Origin: Papiliotrema nemorosa
Lineage: Eukaryota > Basidiomycota > Tremellomycetes > Tremellales > Rhynchogastremaceae
Direction: 5' to 3'
DNA length: 27,914 bases
Assembly (NCBI GenBank): GCA_032158125.1
Contig: JASKOT010000065.1
Location: forward strand, 1 to 27,914
This document shows, one piece after another, positions 1 through 9,203 of the stretch. The position numbers and the translations under genes were made by a program. The notes under the pieces were generated by a model. That model searched no databases. It was given only the letters and a program-made list of their open reading frames with translations, and was not told where the DNA came from. Each line of letters begins with the position of its first letter. Position 1 is the stretch's first letter.

Positions 1-1
1 A

Positions 2-2830
2 TGGGCTTTTGGGGAGTTCAGGCAGTACCTGGAGGGCACACAGTTCACAGTACAAGTCCTCACGGACCACAAGAGCCTAGAGTACTTCCGCACTACCAAG
101 CAACTAACTCGCAGGCAAGCTAGATGGAGTGAAGTACTGGGCGAATACGACTTTAAGATCGAGTATCGTCCTGGGAAACAAGCCGTATTACCCGACGCAC
201 TTTCCCGGAAACCAGAGTACCAGCCCCAGGACGGCAAAGGGACTAGCCTATCGGAGGACCTCAACGGCCATAACCTAAAACCCTTGTTAACTGCGTCTCA
301 GTTCCGGAATATGACCACGTTACCGGTGGTGCAACCAGACTTGCCCGATCTATTTACGAACTGGGCGGCAAGGACGCAGGAAGACCGAGAACTGAGCAAG
401 TGGATCAAGCACGGTGCTTGCACCAAACCAGGTTGGTCATGGCAAGAAGGGGAGGGCCTCAGAAAGGGGGAACTGCGGATAGTACCCTTGGCGTACAGAG
501 AAGCTCTCATTTCGTACCATCATGACCTCCCTAGTGCTGGTCATGCGGGACAAAGGAAAACACTAGAGGCGATACAACGCAAGTACTGGTGGCCGAAGAT
601 GGCAAAAGAGGTGGAAACGTGGGTAAAAACCTGCGATACTTGCCAAAAAACCAAGACGGAGCGGCAAAGAACCTACGGCTTACTACAACCAATTCCTGTG
701 GCAGAGAGGCCATGGCGACAGGTCAGTTTCGATATGATAACTGGGCTGCCGACTGTAGGGGAATCCAGCGCTATTTTGGTCATAGTGGACACTTTTAGCA
801 AGTTCGCTATATTTATAGCAACTACGGTCAAAATGGACGCAGAGGAATTCGCCAAATTATTCTTCAGACACGTCTACTGTCGGTTCGGCCTACCCGAGTT
901 ACTCATATCGGATAGAGGTTCGACATTTACCTCCAATTTCTGGAAAACTGTCGCCAGTATGGTGGGGTGTTCGCCCAAGTACTCTACGGCTTTCCACCCT
1001 CAAACCGATGGTCAAATGGAACGAGTTAACCAGTGGCTAGAACAGTACCTGCGCCAGTATGTGTCCTACAGCCAGCTAGACTGGGTGGACTGGCTTGCAC
1101 AGGCAGAGTTCTGCTACAATGCCACGGTACACTCGGCTATCGACATGGCCCCGTTCGAAGCTGTACTGGGATATATTCCAAGAAAAACCACGCTAGAGCC
1201 GGTGGATACTAGCCCGGTAGGAAAGGCCAAAAAGGGTCTGGAGTTTGCCACAAAACTCACCTCTCTCCATCAGTACCTCAGTACTGCAATCAAGAGGGCC
1301 CAGGGCAGGTACAAGACACAACACGACAAGAAAAGAAGGGCCTCGCCCTTCCAAGTAGGGGACTTAGTACTGATCAACAGCAAGGACCTCAGGACAGTGC
1401 GGCCAAGTAAGAAACTTGACCACCGCTTTATCGGGCCATTTCTGGTCAAGGAAATGAAGGGAACCAACGCAGTGACGCTGGAACTGCCCGAAGACTATGA
1501 AATTCACCAAACGGTCAACGTTTCTAGGCTGAAACCCTATACAACTAGGTCTACGACGAGAGTGGAAGACCTACCTGCACCCCCCAGATTAGCAGAAGAA
1601 ACAGGACTACACGAGATGGAGGCGTTGCTGGACAAGAAGATTGTACAGGGGGAGCCCTTGTACTTGGTAAAATGGAGAAACTATGCTGTATCGGAATCCA
1701 CATGGCAGACTGAGGCTGACGTATACAGGGATACTAAGGCAGTACAGCTTTTAGAACAGCTTGACGCCAGGCGGAACTCAGGTAAACGGGCGCGGTTTGT
1801 ACCAGCCCATCTTCAAACGGTTACTACACAAGATCGATCGGGAACTAGCCGAGAATTTTTGGATACTACGCAAGGGCGATCACGAAGATTCATGTACAAT
1901 GGCGGCTACGACTGCGATACGTTGTGTCTCATAAATAACGATGGAGAACAAGAGAGGACTATACACAGTGGTACTACCACGGGCCGCGACCTAATCGGAC
2001 GAAAGGCCCTTGTCAAGGTTGACTTCCTCAACGGCCTTCGAACCCTTTTTGGGGGATCTGGTCTTGGCCCCCGAAAACATCTAGTTCTCAGTATAACCAG
2101 GCAAGAACCAGCGGGTAACCAGACTCACAGTGTAAAGGGAGTGGCCAGCTTTCTGGGCGGTTTTACCGACGTCGTTTTTAGCGTGCTGGTGAACGAACTT
2201 TCGAAGAACCTTGACGTGCTCAAGTACCTCGACCTTGGTTTTGGCCTGCATGGTAATGCTAGAACGCTTGCCAATGGAAGCCTTGGGCATCAGGGAACAA
2301 GAAACGCCCTTCTTGGAGTAACATCCGAAACACCTAATAGAGGGTCAGCAACTAGGCTAGTTCGCGAGGTTACTGGCGCACGCAGACGAAACATTGTTGT
2401 CCGTTGGGTCCACTTCCACAAGACACTGGGTAGTGAAGGTCTTGTGACTAGGGGTGAAATCCTCATCGATATCATCGAGGCAACCTTTGCAAGCTACCGT
2501 CAATACCAGCCTAGTTACCGCAAAAAACCGGCTAGTAACAGCGAGGTCTCACCGTGGGAATCCGGAACGAACTTGAAAGTGGCCTCGGTATCCTCAAGTC
2601 GATCAATGTACGACTGGTACTTGCCAGAGAGGTCAGTTGAGCCGGTAGCAGCAATTTTATCCTTGAAGACCTCGATATATTCCTGGTATCAGCCTAGTTA
2701 CTACGACGTTGTGGCTGAGGTGAGACGCACCAACTTGACAGAATCGATAGATTTCTTGCTCCCACCGACGGGGACAGTCAAGTACGAGTACCCACGGTTA
2801 TTCGCACTGTTTACCTTGGTATGGGTGTGA
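2..2830 (+). mobile_element. Ty3/gypsy chromovirus polyprotein, 3' part (RNase H end, integrase, chromodomain)
   Basis: The frame is open from the window edge to the TGA at 2828-2830, so the 5' end of the element is outside the window. Bases 2-225 encode the end of the RNase H domain (LTDHKSLEYF, then DALSRKP). Integrase follows: an HHCC zinc-binding domain around 510-660 (HH...CDTC) and a DDE core with Asp at 731-733 (FDM), Asp at 911-913 (SDRGS) and Glu at 1019-1021 (QMERVNQW). A chromodomain at about 1607-1770 (YLVKWRNY, ESTWQ) marks the chromovirus lineage; in this family it tethers integration to chromatin. No stop or frameshift breaks these domains, so the copy may be recent. The roughly 340 codons after the chromodomain match no domain I know and lie opposite a spliced antisense gene. 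The real Pol end may be functionally near 1800. Confidence 0.93.
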
Positions 2831-2841
2831 GGGGAGGACAT
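1991..2841 (-). CDS. Spliced antisense gene inside the Ty3/gypsy element; unknown 212-aa Cys-containing basic protein
   Basis: Five exons on the strand opposite Pol: 2731-2841, 2553-2682, 2382-2484, 2129-2333 and 1991-2080. The introns are 48, 68, 48 and 48 nt (2683-2730, 2485-2552, 2334-2381, 2081-2128). Each starts GTGAG or GTGCG and ends in AG; three have CTGAT/CTGAC/CTGAG branch-like sites before the acceptor. Splicing gives one open frame of 212 codons from ATG 2841 to TAG 1991. No family is recognised. The product has an acidic middle (DDIDEDF), a C-x2-C-x7-C cluster (CFGCYSKKGVSC) and a Lys/Arg-rich C-terminal third with a predicted helix (VEVLEHVKVLRKF), which may suggest zinc and nucleic-acid binding; that is inference. 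Its promoter could lie in the 3' LTR read backwards. Exon 1 might instead splice earlier at GTAAAC. Antisense introns cannot be removed from the element's genomic RNA, so they would survive retrotransposition. Confidence 0.68.
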
Positions 2842-2975
2842 ATTGCTGGTAACGCGGAGAAAAAGTAATATGTTGAATGTCAAGATTGCTTGACAACGGG
2901 GCGTCGATTTCATGTCGGGAAGTAGGCGCGTAACGGGGGGCAATTAGGATAGGCGAGCGGGACGCTCGGACCTCC

Positions 2976-2988
2976 AAAAGGGGGGGGG
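2976..2988 (+). other. Polypurine tract of the Ty3/gypsy element
   Basis: AAAAGGGGGGGGG lies directly before the presumed LTR start TGATGTCATAACAC. This is where plus-strand priming occurs in Ty3/gypsy reverse transcription. Confidence 0.8.
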
Positions 2989-3204
2989 TGATGTCATAAC
3001 ACACGGCACATATCAACTGGTTCATGGGATAGTACCACAAAGTACTAAGCAAGAGAACCTACGGATATAAGAGTAGTTACCGTAGTATCTAGACCCCCCA
3101 GAGATTGTATCTCTTAAGTGACTTCCATCTACATCGTCTACCAGAGTCGCAGGCACTAGTAACCCAGTTCACTCGAAAACCTGCCTAGATCGAATACACC
3201 ATCA
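2989..3204 (+). repeat. 3' LTR of the Ty3/gypsy element
   Basis: The LTR starts at TGATGTCATAAC immediately after the polypurine tract. The most likely end is CATCA at 3200-3204, which pairs with TGATG as 5-bp terminal inverted repeats and gives an LTR of 216 bp. A TATA-like GATATAA lies at 3064-3070. The exact end is uncertain because the 5' LTR and the left target-site duplication are outside the window. Confidence 0.7.
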
Positions 3205-3584
3205 CATTCTTCATGCTATATCTTCGTCCCTCCGCCTTAACAATCTGGTCCGAAGCGATTGTTTCGGGACGGACTCACGATGCAATATGCTGTGAGTGAT
3301 CGCAACATCAGACTTGTCAACATTGAGTCCAATTTCAGCAATGGCATCAGGAGTCGCGATATAAAAGGATGCGCGAATTTGATACGCCTCGCAGCGAAGA
3401 AGCCTGCTATCCCTGCTGTTGACTTGGCTCCCCGACTCAATGGGCACCAACAACGCAAGTTGTAACCGACGTTGCCCGTTAGTTCAGCTGGCACGTTTAC
3501 GAGACGCACATCCGCACTTGAGCCACGGGATACTTGGGGCAATCGCCAGTCAACGGATGGCATGGTCATACGGTACATTCGACA
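3205..3584. other. Gene-free spacer between LTR and transporter
   Basis: This is 380 bp of flank just outside the retroelement, ending at the stop codon of the minus-strand transporter. The short open frames in it (for example minus 3237-3578) show no domain, hydrophobic pattern or splice structure. No repeat or RNA gene was seen. Confidence 0.5.
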
Positions 3585-5558
3585 TTACACCGTCTCTACC
3601 TGACTCTGTTGCAATTTGTTCTCCCTCATCCCTATGCCGTTTGTCTTGATTCCATTTGCACCATCAGTCTGCAGCGTTTCATCCGAGCATCGTCGTCCGG
3701 TCAATTGTTTGTCCGCTTTCAACTCCCTGGTAACATAACCTTCCGGTACCCATTTTGCCGACTTCCAAGCTTTGAGCCCAGGCTCAGAGTACATCTTGTC
3801 TACATTCTCCAGACTGAGCATTCGGGTTTCGTAAAGGAAGAACCAGACGAGGAAAGCTGCAGCAAGATTTGTGCCGACAAAGACGAATCCGAAGGCATAG
3901 GAGATACCGTCATTCGCCAAAGGGGTCAAGAATGAAATCATGACTTCCGGTCAGCGGAGTCGCTTACACCCAAAGAATGCGCTTACAATTACCGAGCCAG
4001 TTGGCTGCGGTAGCTAGAGATGCTTGTTTGGCACGTGTTCGGAGTGGGAATGTTTCTCCTATAACGACCCAAGCCATCGGTCCCCAGGTACTGACAAGGT
4101 AAGCTGTGTTGCACTACGAGAAAGAATCTGCTCACCCAGCGAAAGATGCAATAAACATGCAAGCCGACACAATCATGACGATGCCGGCACCTCGACTGTT
4201 CTCGACATCGATGGCGGTACCGACAGCCGCAAAGACGCATAACCATCCTGCTTGCCAAAGAGCTCCGATGAACAGAGGCCATCGTCGCCCGTACTTCTCG
4301 ACAACGTATAAGCCGTAGAAGGTAAGAGCCACATTGACCGCTCCAAGAATGAGCTGTGTTTGTAGAGGATCGTCTATGCCCGCTGATTCGAAGATCGTTG
4401 CCCCGTAGTAGACTGTCGTCAGCGCTTTATCTACATTAGTCAAGCGAGAGTACTTACAAAAGTAATTGACACCGGTCCATTCTGACAAGATCAGCATCGT
4501 GTGCACCAGGAAGCAGCTTCGCCTTACGTTGCAAAAAGTGTATTGAAATACCCAGCAGAGTTCGGTAGAGGACTTTGGGAAGACCAGCTCGAGCGCTTGC
4601 AAAGCACTCCAACCATCCTCCCACACCCGTCTTCTCCTCCTGTTCAATCACTGTGAACATCTCTTGGATGTCGTTTTCCACCGTGGGATGTTGTGGTTCA
4701 TGTTTGAGTCCTCTTAAACGTGCCAAGGAGAGTCGCGCTTCGTCCCATCTGTGCCGACCAGCGAGCCATCGAGGACTCTCTGGTACACACATGATCCCGA
4801 TCCCTAGAGGCAAAGAGAAACCGATCCCAAGTCCTATAACGATTCTCCAGGACGCGTCGGAGGTCTCGATGTTTCGGACACCGTAGTTGATGATGTTGGA
4901 AATGAGGATTCCGATGGTGATCATGAGCTGGTAAGAAGCGACTACTGCGCCACGGATCTCTCTAGGCGAGCATTCCGACTGGTACATGGGCACTCCGACC
5001 GACAGGTTGCCTACTCCCAAACCAGCAACAAATCGTCCCATCATCATATGCACCCATGATCGTTGAGCCGTGATTTGGATAATGTTTCCAATGATGAAAA
5101 TGAGAACTCCAAAGGAGAGCGATTTCCGCCTTCCCCACCAATCTGCGGTACTCCCACATCAGTTTTTGCTTGCATATGGCAATGGCAGACTCACTATGCC
5201 CCAGACAGAGCGCCTATGAGTGTTCCGATACTCATCAGGGACACCATCAAGCTCTGAGTGATTGGAACCCAGGTGGTAAGACCTGTCTCCGGATCGGTGC
5301 CCGTCCCGAATCGGTCGATGAAATCGCGAAACTGCAGCATCCCGGAGATTTGTCCAGTGTCATATCCAAACAGGAAACCTCTGTCAGGTAAGCCAACGCA
5401 AGTCATCTGTCCGGCTTATTGACCCACCCAATAGAAGTCACGGCACCTAGCAGGATGGCTTCCACTCCGCAATCTGCTCCATTAACACGGATAGACCTGC
5501 CAGTCAGCAAGGCACGCATAGATGCTATCGTTCGGAATCACTTCTTGCCCAGCCCCAT
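3585..5558 (-). CDS. MFS monosaccharide transporter (hexose type)
   Basis: Eight exons: 5542-5558, 5428-5496, 5195-5380, 4528-5150, 4458-4481, 4136-4412, 3987-4090 and 3585-3943. The seven introns are 43-47 nt. The product is 552 aa, normal for a 12-helix sugar porter. Family marks in order: GFLFGYDTGQISGML (helix 1), DWWGRRKS (loop 2/3), GRFVAGLGVG, SPREIRGA, PESPRWL (end of helix 6), QQWTGVNYF split over a 24-nt micro-exon, EKYGRRWPL, GETFPLRTRAKQ, and YETRMLSLENVD as the PETKG variant. The tail KSAKWVPEGY resembles Hxs1/RCO-3-like fungal glucose transporters or sensors. It should sit in the plasma membrane and import glucose-like sugars by proton symport; exact substrate is not readable. 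The start is in a 17-nt first exon (MGLGKK), chosen because it joins in frame to GVEAILLGAVTSIGG; a TATA box lies about 100 bp upstream. Confidence 0.92.
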
Positions 5559-6331
5559 AATCTTTGCGTTTGACGAAGATGACTTGTGTTTGTGATCTAT
5601 GCGTGGTGCAGTCGTGTGTGTATGGTCGAGCACCGGTCAGTTTGGGTGAGTAGGTATATATACATCTCGCGTCGCTCAGTACCAAGAACATCGAGGAGAC
5701 CCCTCTCCTCGTATCTCAGCTTGGCCGATGTCACTTGTTGGCGTGGCAGGAAACGGAGAATATCAGGACTAACTTACGCGTTGCGAGACGAAGAGGTGTG
5801 CTGCGGTCTTCCCTAAAATACCAAGGGCGGCCCCACATGCACCAAGACTATCAAGCCCACAACAGGTGTTTAAGCGAGGCACGCCAACACGGGACAGGCC
5901 GCCGAACATAGCAGTCAGCTGAAAGCCGCCCAACCGGCGGTAGCTGCGGCAACAGCATTGTGGAGTGACCAAGGCAAAAAACATACTGAGAGAAGCGAAG
6001 ATGCTTGGCCCACGGAAGCAATTTCCCCTTGGCACCGTGGCATTTCGCTGCACGCACGAAACGAAGGTGCCATAACAAGAGGTATGAGCGCAAGCGGGGA
6101 AGCGGAGCACACTCAGACAGACATTCAATATGTCTGTCCATGCTGGGGTCGATGGGGAATAGCCGCAAGGGATTTTGAGACTCGCGCCGGACTCGGCCCC
6201 CCATTCGAATTTCGGAGCCAGCTGACGTGTAAGCTAGGGGCAGCGGCTCCACGTCACGAAGCATAGGTCGTCTCTCATAGGTATGCATCGAGCTACAACA
6301 AATCTCAGTGGTATCGGGCACAATTATTTCG
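5559..6331. promoter_or_regulatory. Promoter of the hexose transporter and 3' flank of the next gene
   Basis: This 773-bp stretch has no supported gene. Besides the TATA box it holds GC-rich CGG-containing sequence at about 5825-5955 (GGGCGGCC, GGCCGCCG, CCGGCGG) and one TGCGGCA at 5945-5951, about 390 bp upstream of the ATG. The same 7-mer is clustered upstream of the second sugar transporter. CGG triplets are typical half-sites for fungal Zn2Cys6 regulators; use here is inference. The 156-codon minus frame at 5851-6321 looks non-coding. Confidence 0.4.
5654..5663 (-). promoter_or_regulatory. TATA box of the hexose transporter
   Basis: GTATATATAC lies about 96 bp upstream of the transporter ATG at 5558 and is the only strong TATA sequence in this promoter. 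Function is inferred from position. Confidence 0.4.
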
Positions 6332-7357
6332 TCAGTCAGCCGCAGTGATTTCGTCGTCGTTGTCCCTCTTCTCCCCAGACCTGGATTTGCTACGAGTGCG
6401 ACCTTTCTCCCTCATCTCTTGCACTTTCTGTTTACCATCCTCGACCCATTTTTCTCCTTTCTCCCGAAAATGTTCGAGCTCTTCTCGAACATGCTTGCCG
6501 TCGACCCTAGCCCGCCACTCCTTCCAGGACCTTTTGCCTGGCAACTTGGCTTCCCATCTGCCGAGTGATCGGAACCACCCATCTTCGTGTCCCCAGAAGT
6601 TCCATTTGTCCCGTTCGGTCGCGAGTATAGGTATATTGCCGCAGCAGCGAGCCATGAAGGTGGGATCCCAGTGACACATGTGACAGGTGCCACATCGCAT
6701 GGTGTGAACTTTGGGCGGGGCGTGCCGTTCCTCTTTAGCTATATTGTGGTGTTGCTCTTCGGACATGCAGCAACATTTGACGCATCCTCTTATACAGGTC
6801 CATATCGATATGAGGAGACTGAGTATGATGATTATCAAAAGGGCTATCGCGACTGGGTTATTGTTAGTGGGAGAGCCTCGCTCATTCGGCCATAGCAAGG
6901 CGAAGCTGGTTTTGCATGTTCAAGGAAAGAAGCTGAGGATTTCTTACCGTAGACTATCGCTTGTTGATGTGCTTTCCAGTAGTTCATGATCTGTACTGCA
7001 TCAGAACGGTCATAGAGATCACCGTGAAACAACGTACCTCTTGGAATTGCTCCATGAGGCTTGTCCCGTCTTTGAAAGGTTCACTGCATCCTAAACAAGG
7101 AGATCAGTCGTCGGGTGCCAACCAGTTCATGACTCTCCACTTACCTCACCCTGTTGAGCGACACCTTTCCCAACGAATGTCGCAGTCTTCCCAATGTCGG
7201 TAGCCGTGGTAGCTATATTCGTGGCGGCGTCAGTGACCGTAGGAGCGACATTCGTGGCCGTGGTCGCAACATCTTTTCCCCCTTGAGTCACGGTATTCAC
7301 AGCATCGCCTACAGGTCCCGGTATGTCTATACGAGGTAAGAGTGTCGGAATTATCAT
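6332..7357 (-). CDS. Single-pass membrane protein with cysteine clusters, unknown function
   Basis: Four exons: 7150-7357, 7038-7090, 6948-6990 and 6332-6852, with introns of 59, 47 and 95 nt; 274 aa. Order of parts: an Ala/Thr-rich stretch of about 45 residues (VATTATNVAPTVTDAATNIA, imperfect ATTAT/AATNI repeats); a short segment with one Cys (GCSEPFKDG); a helix (EIMNYWKAHQQ); one strong transmembrane segment at about residues 102-123 (VAIALLIIIILSLLIS); then cysteine clusters just inside (CIRGCVKCCC; later CGTCHMCHW and RCCGN). A charged Lys/Arg/Glu tail ends the protein. The juxtamembrane Cys are candidate palmitoylation sites and CGTCHMC could bind metal; both are inference. The layout resembles uncharacterised conserved fungal single-pass proteins. 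The start at 7357 is the first in-frame ATG seen; another short upstream exon is possible. Confidence 0.75.
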
Positions 7358-7830
7358 TTTGCTGAGAATTCCGTTGTTAAGCAGTCACGTATGCGGTATG
7401 ATTCTGAGCAGGGCAGGCAAAACGCTTCTCCACGTCGTGGTATGTACCGAATCGTTTCCGCTTGAAACTTGACGTTACACGCACGAAGGACTGTCGTGGT
7501 GTGTTAGCATCATCGAGAGTCTTGCCAAACCTGTGAGAGCACACGAATTATGGCATGAGCCTTCACCAAGGTCTAACTCGAGAGGCAGGAGCTGACGCAA
7601 GTCAAAGGATGGCTCAGCCCCTTGAGTCCAAGAGACGCTTCAAGGAAACGCTGCACAAAGCTGGTCGCGTTTGGAACTATCGCTAAACAGGGCCACCGGT
7701 TCAAAGGTAAGCCGATATGAAAAACGATGTCTTGTACGGCCGGCACAATGTATCACTCATCCCCTCCCCGGTCTGCGTTATCGAGCTGTGATGCATCTCG
7801 TCGCAGTATCGCTCAATGTCGACAGCAAGC
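7358..7830. other. Gene-free spacer, likely promoter of the single-pass protein
   Basis: This 473-bp spacer lies between two minus-strand genes. I see no coding pattern, repeat array or RNA gene in it, and no clear TATA box upstream of 7357. Confidence 0.4.
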
Positions 7831-9203
7831 TCAATAAAACATTCTAGTCATAGTATCCTTCAGTCTCCTCCTCCTCCTGCCAGGCTTCTTCCGTCTCGTC
7901 TTTTCCGACTCTTCCTTTGTATTTTGCTCTTCTGGCTGAATGGTCGATGTTGCAACCTCCAAATTGTTCCATTTCTTCGCAAAGTCGTATTTGTATCTTG
8001 CAAAGCGGCCTAGTACCGGGAGTCCCGAAGTGAGAAACGATGCGAGGAGGCATAGAACTGCGCTTCCAACTAGTGTCACAGCGGGGCTAGACATCAGCAA
8101 GATGGCATCGTGAGATTTAGTGACTGAACCCCGTAAGGACGACCGATGGGTCCATCTTTTTACGCAGACTGTTCAATAGGAATTTATCGATGATCCACTG
8201 GCAGTCAGCTCTAGCGTCACTTTCTTCGAATCCATACTGCGAAAAGGGCGAGAATGAGGCCAGCCAATATCGTGCCATGTTGAAACCAGCCTCCTTCGAT
8301 TTGCTCGTCTTTCTTGTAGTATCGTCTGTAAACGAATATGCCCACAGGTACGAGAGCCACCATCGCCGCGAGGAGAGCCACATCGTCAGCTTCTATGCTC
8401 AATTCATTCATTTACCTAGACCATGCGTTATCAGACAGTGGATCAAGAATGAGTTGAAGTCGTCGGCTTTGATATCCCTGTACACGTCAGTGCTGTCTCT
8501 GCGAATGCCCAGGGCGACCCACCCCGTGGTCGAAGAACCAAGGGACTTTTTCATGGTATACCACGCAGAACTGGACGAGCAAGCGATCCTGAACATCAGG
8601 TCAAGGCTTTCGCTTTACTGCTGACTTGGAAGAATCCGCAGTCTTCACACACCAACCCCACACGCCCAGTGTCATGTACCCCCCCGAAGTCGTAGCCCTC
8701 TTTCCTACCCCGCTCAGGTCCTTCACTTCCTCCAAGGTGGATTTATCATCGTTCGGCTGATTCTGTAAGAGTCCGTATAGAGCGTCAACAGTGCCTTGAG
8801 ATATGGAGATCTTGACAATCGAAAAGTCGGTCCGTAAATCCTCGGAGGAGGCGGTCATCAAGAACAAGAGCAAGGTAGCCGCTAGGAGGGGCAAGACTAG
8901 TGCGAGCCCCCAAGCGAGTCTAGACTCTACGCTCATCGGCTTCTTAGCTGGGGCTGAACTCCCACTCTCTCCTCCGTCTTGATTGGCATCTCGGGCTTCA
9001 GACACTTCATACGACGGTGGTCCCTCTTCGTCTCGATTCTTTGCTTGTGCGTCAGTCTTGGTATCATATCTGTCGGAGTAGCGTCTCTGCTTGCGATGTG
9101 ATGTATCGGAGGCGCCAGAGTGTTTGCGTTTCGGTCGATGGTGGCTCCTCGAGGAGCTCGACGAACCTTTTCGCTGCGCTCTGTGCCTATCTGAAGATGC
9201 CAT
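7831..9203 (-). CDS. SUR7/PalI-like four-pass membrane protein
   Basis: Model of four exons: 8626-9203, 8416-8588, 8221-8392 and 7831-8086; 392 aa. A long charged Ser/Arg/His-rich cytosolic N-terminus is followed by helix 1 at about residues 110-130 (WGLALVLPLLAATLLLFLM). An extracellular loop carries the claudin-like VWGWC...C pattern and then ITHGL before helix 2, as in SUR7/PalI proteins. Helices 2 (VALLAAMVALVPVGIFV), 3 (TILAGLILALFAVWI) and 4 (VTLVGSAVLCLLASFL) follow, then a basic tail (RRKKPGRRRRR). Such proteins organise plasma-membrane domains or sense ambient pH/wall stress. Splicing is the weak point. Intron 1 (37 nt, donor GTCAGC) was chosen to keep WC...C. Intron 2 would be only 23 nt, so a sequence error or pseudogene cannot be excluded. 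Intron 3 is 134 nt. All phases are consistent. Confidence 0.65.

Noticed and set aside
3237..3578. Minus-strand open frame of 113 codons beside the LTR, considered as an older element remnant
   Set aside because: No gag, protease or transposase pattern and no repeat boundary could be seen.
3534..3935. Plus-strand open frame of 133 codons
   Set aside because: It lies antisense to the last exon of the hexose transporter, whose family match is clear.
5851..6321. Minus-strand open frame of 156 codons between two genes
   Set aside because: Composition is erratic, with scattered Cys, Arg and Pro. There is no domain, hydrophobic helix or splice partner, and the stretch serves as a transporter promoter.
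8190..8624. Plus-strand open frame of 144 codons
   Set aside because: It overlaps several exons of the SUR7-like gene on the other strand and shows no family feature.
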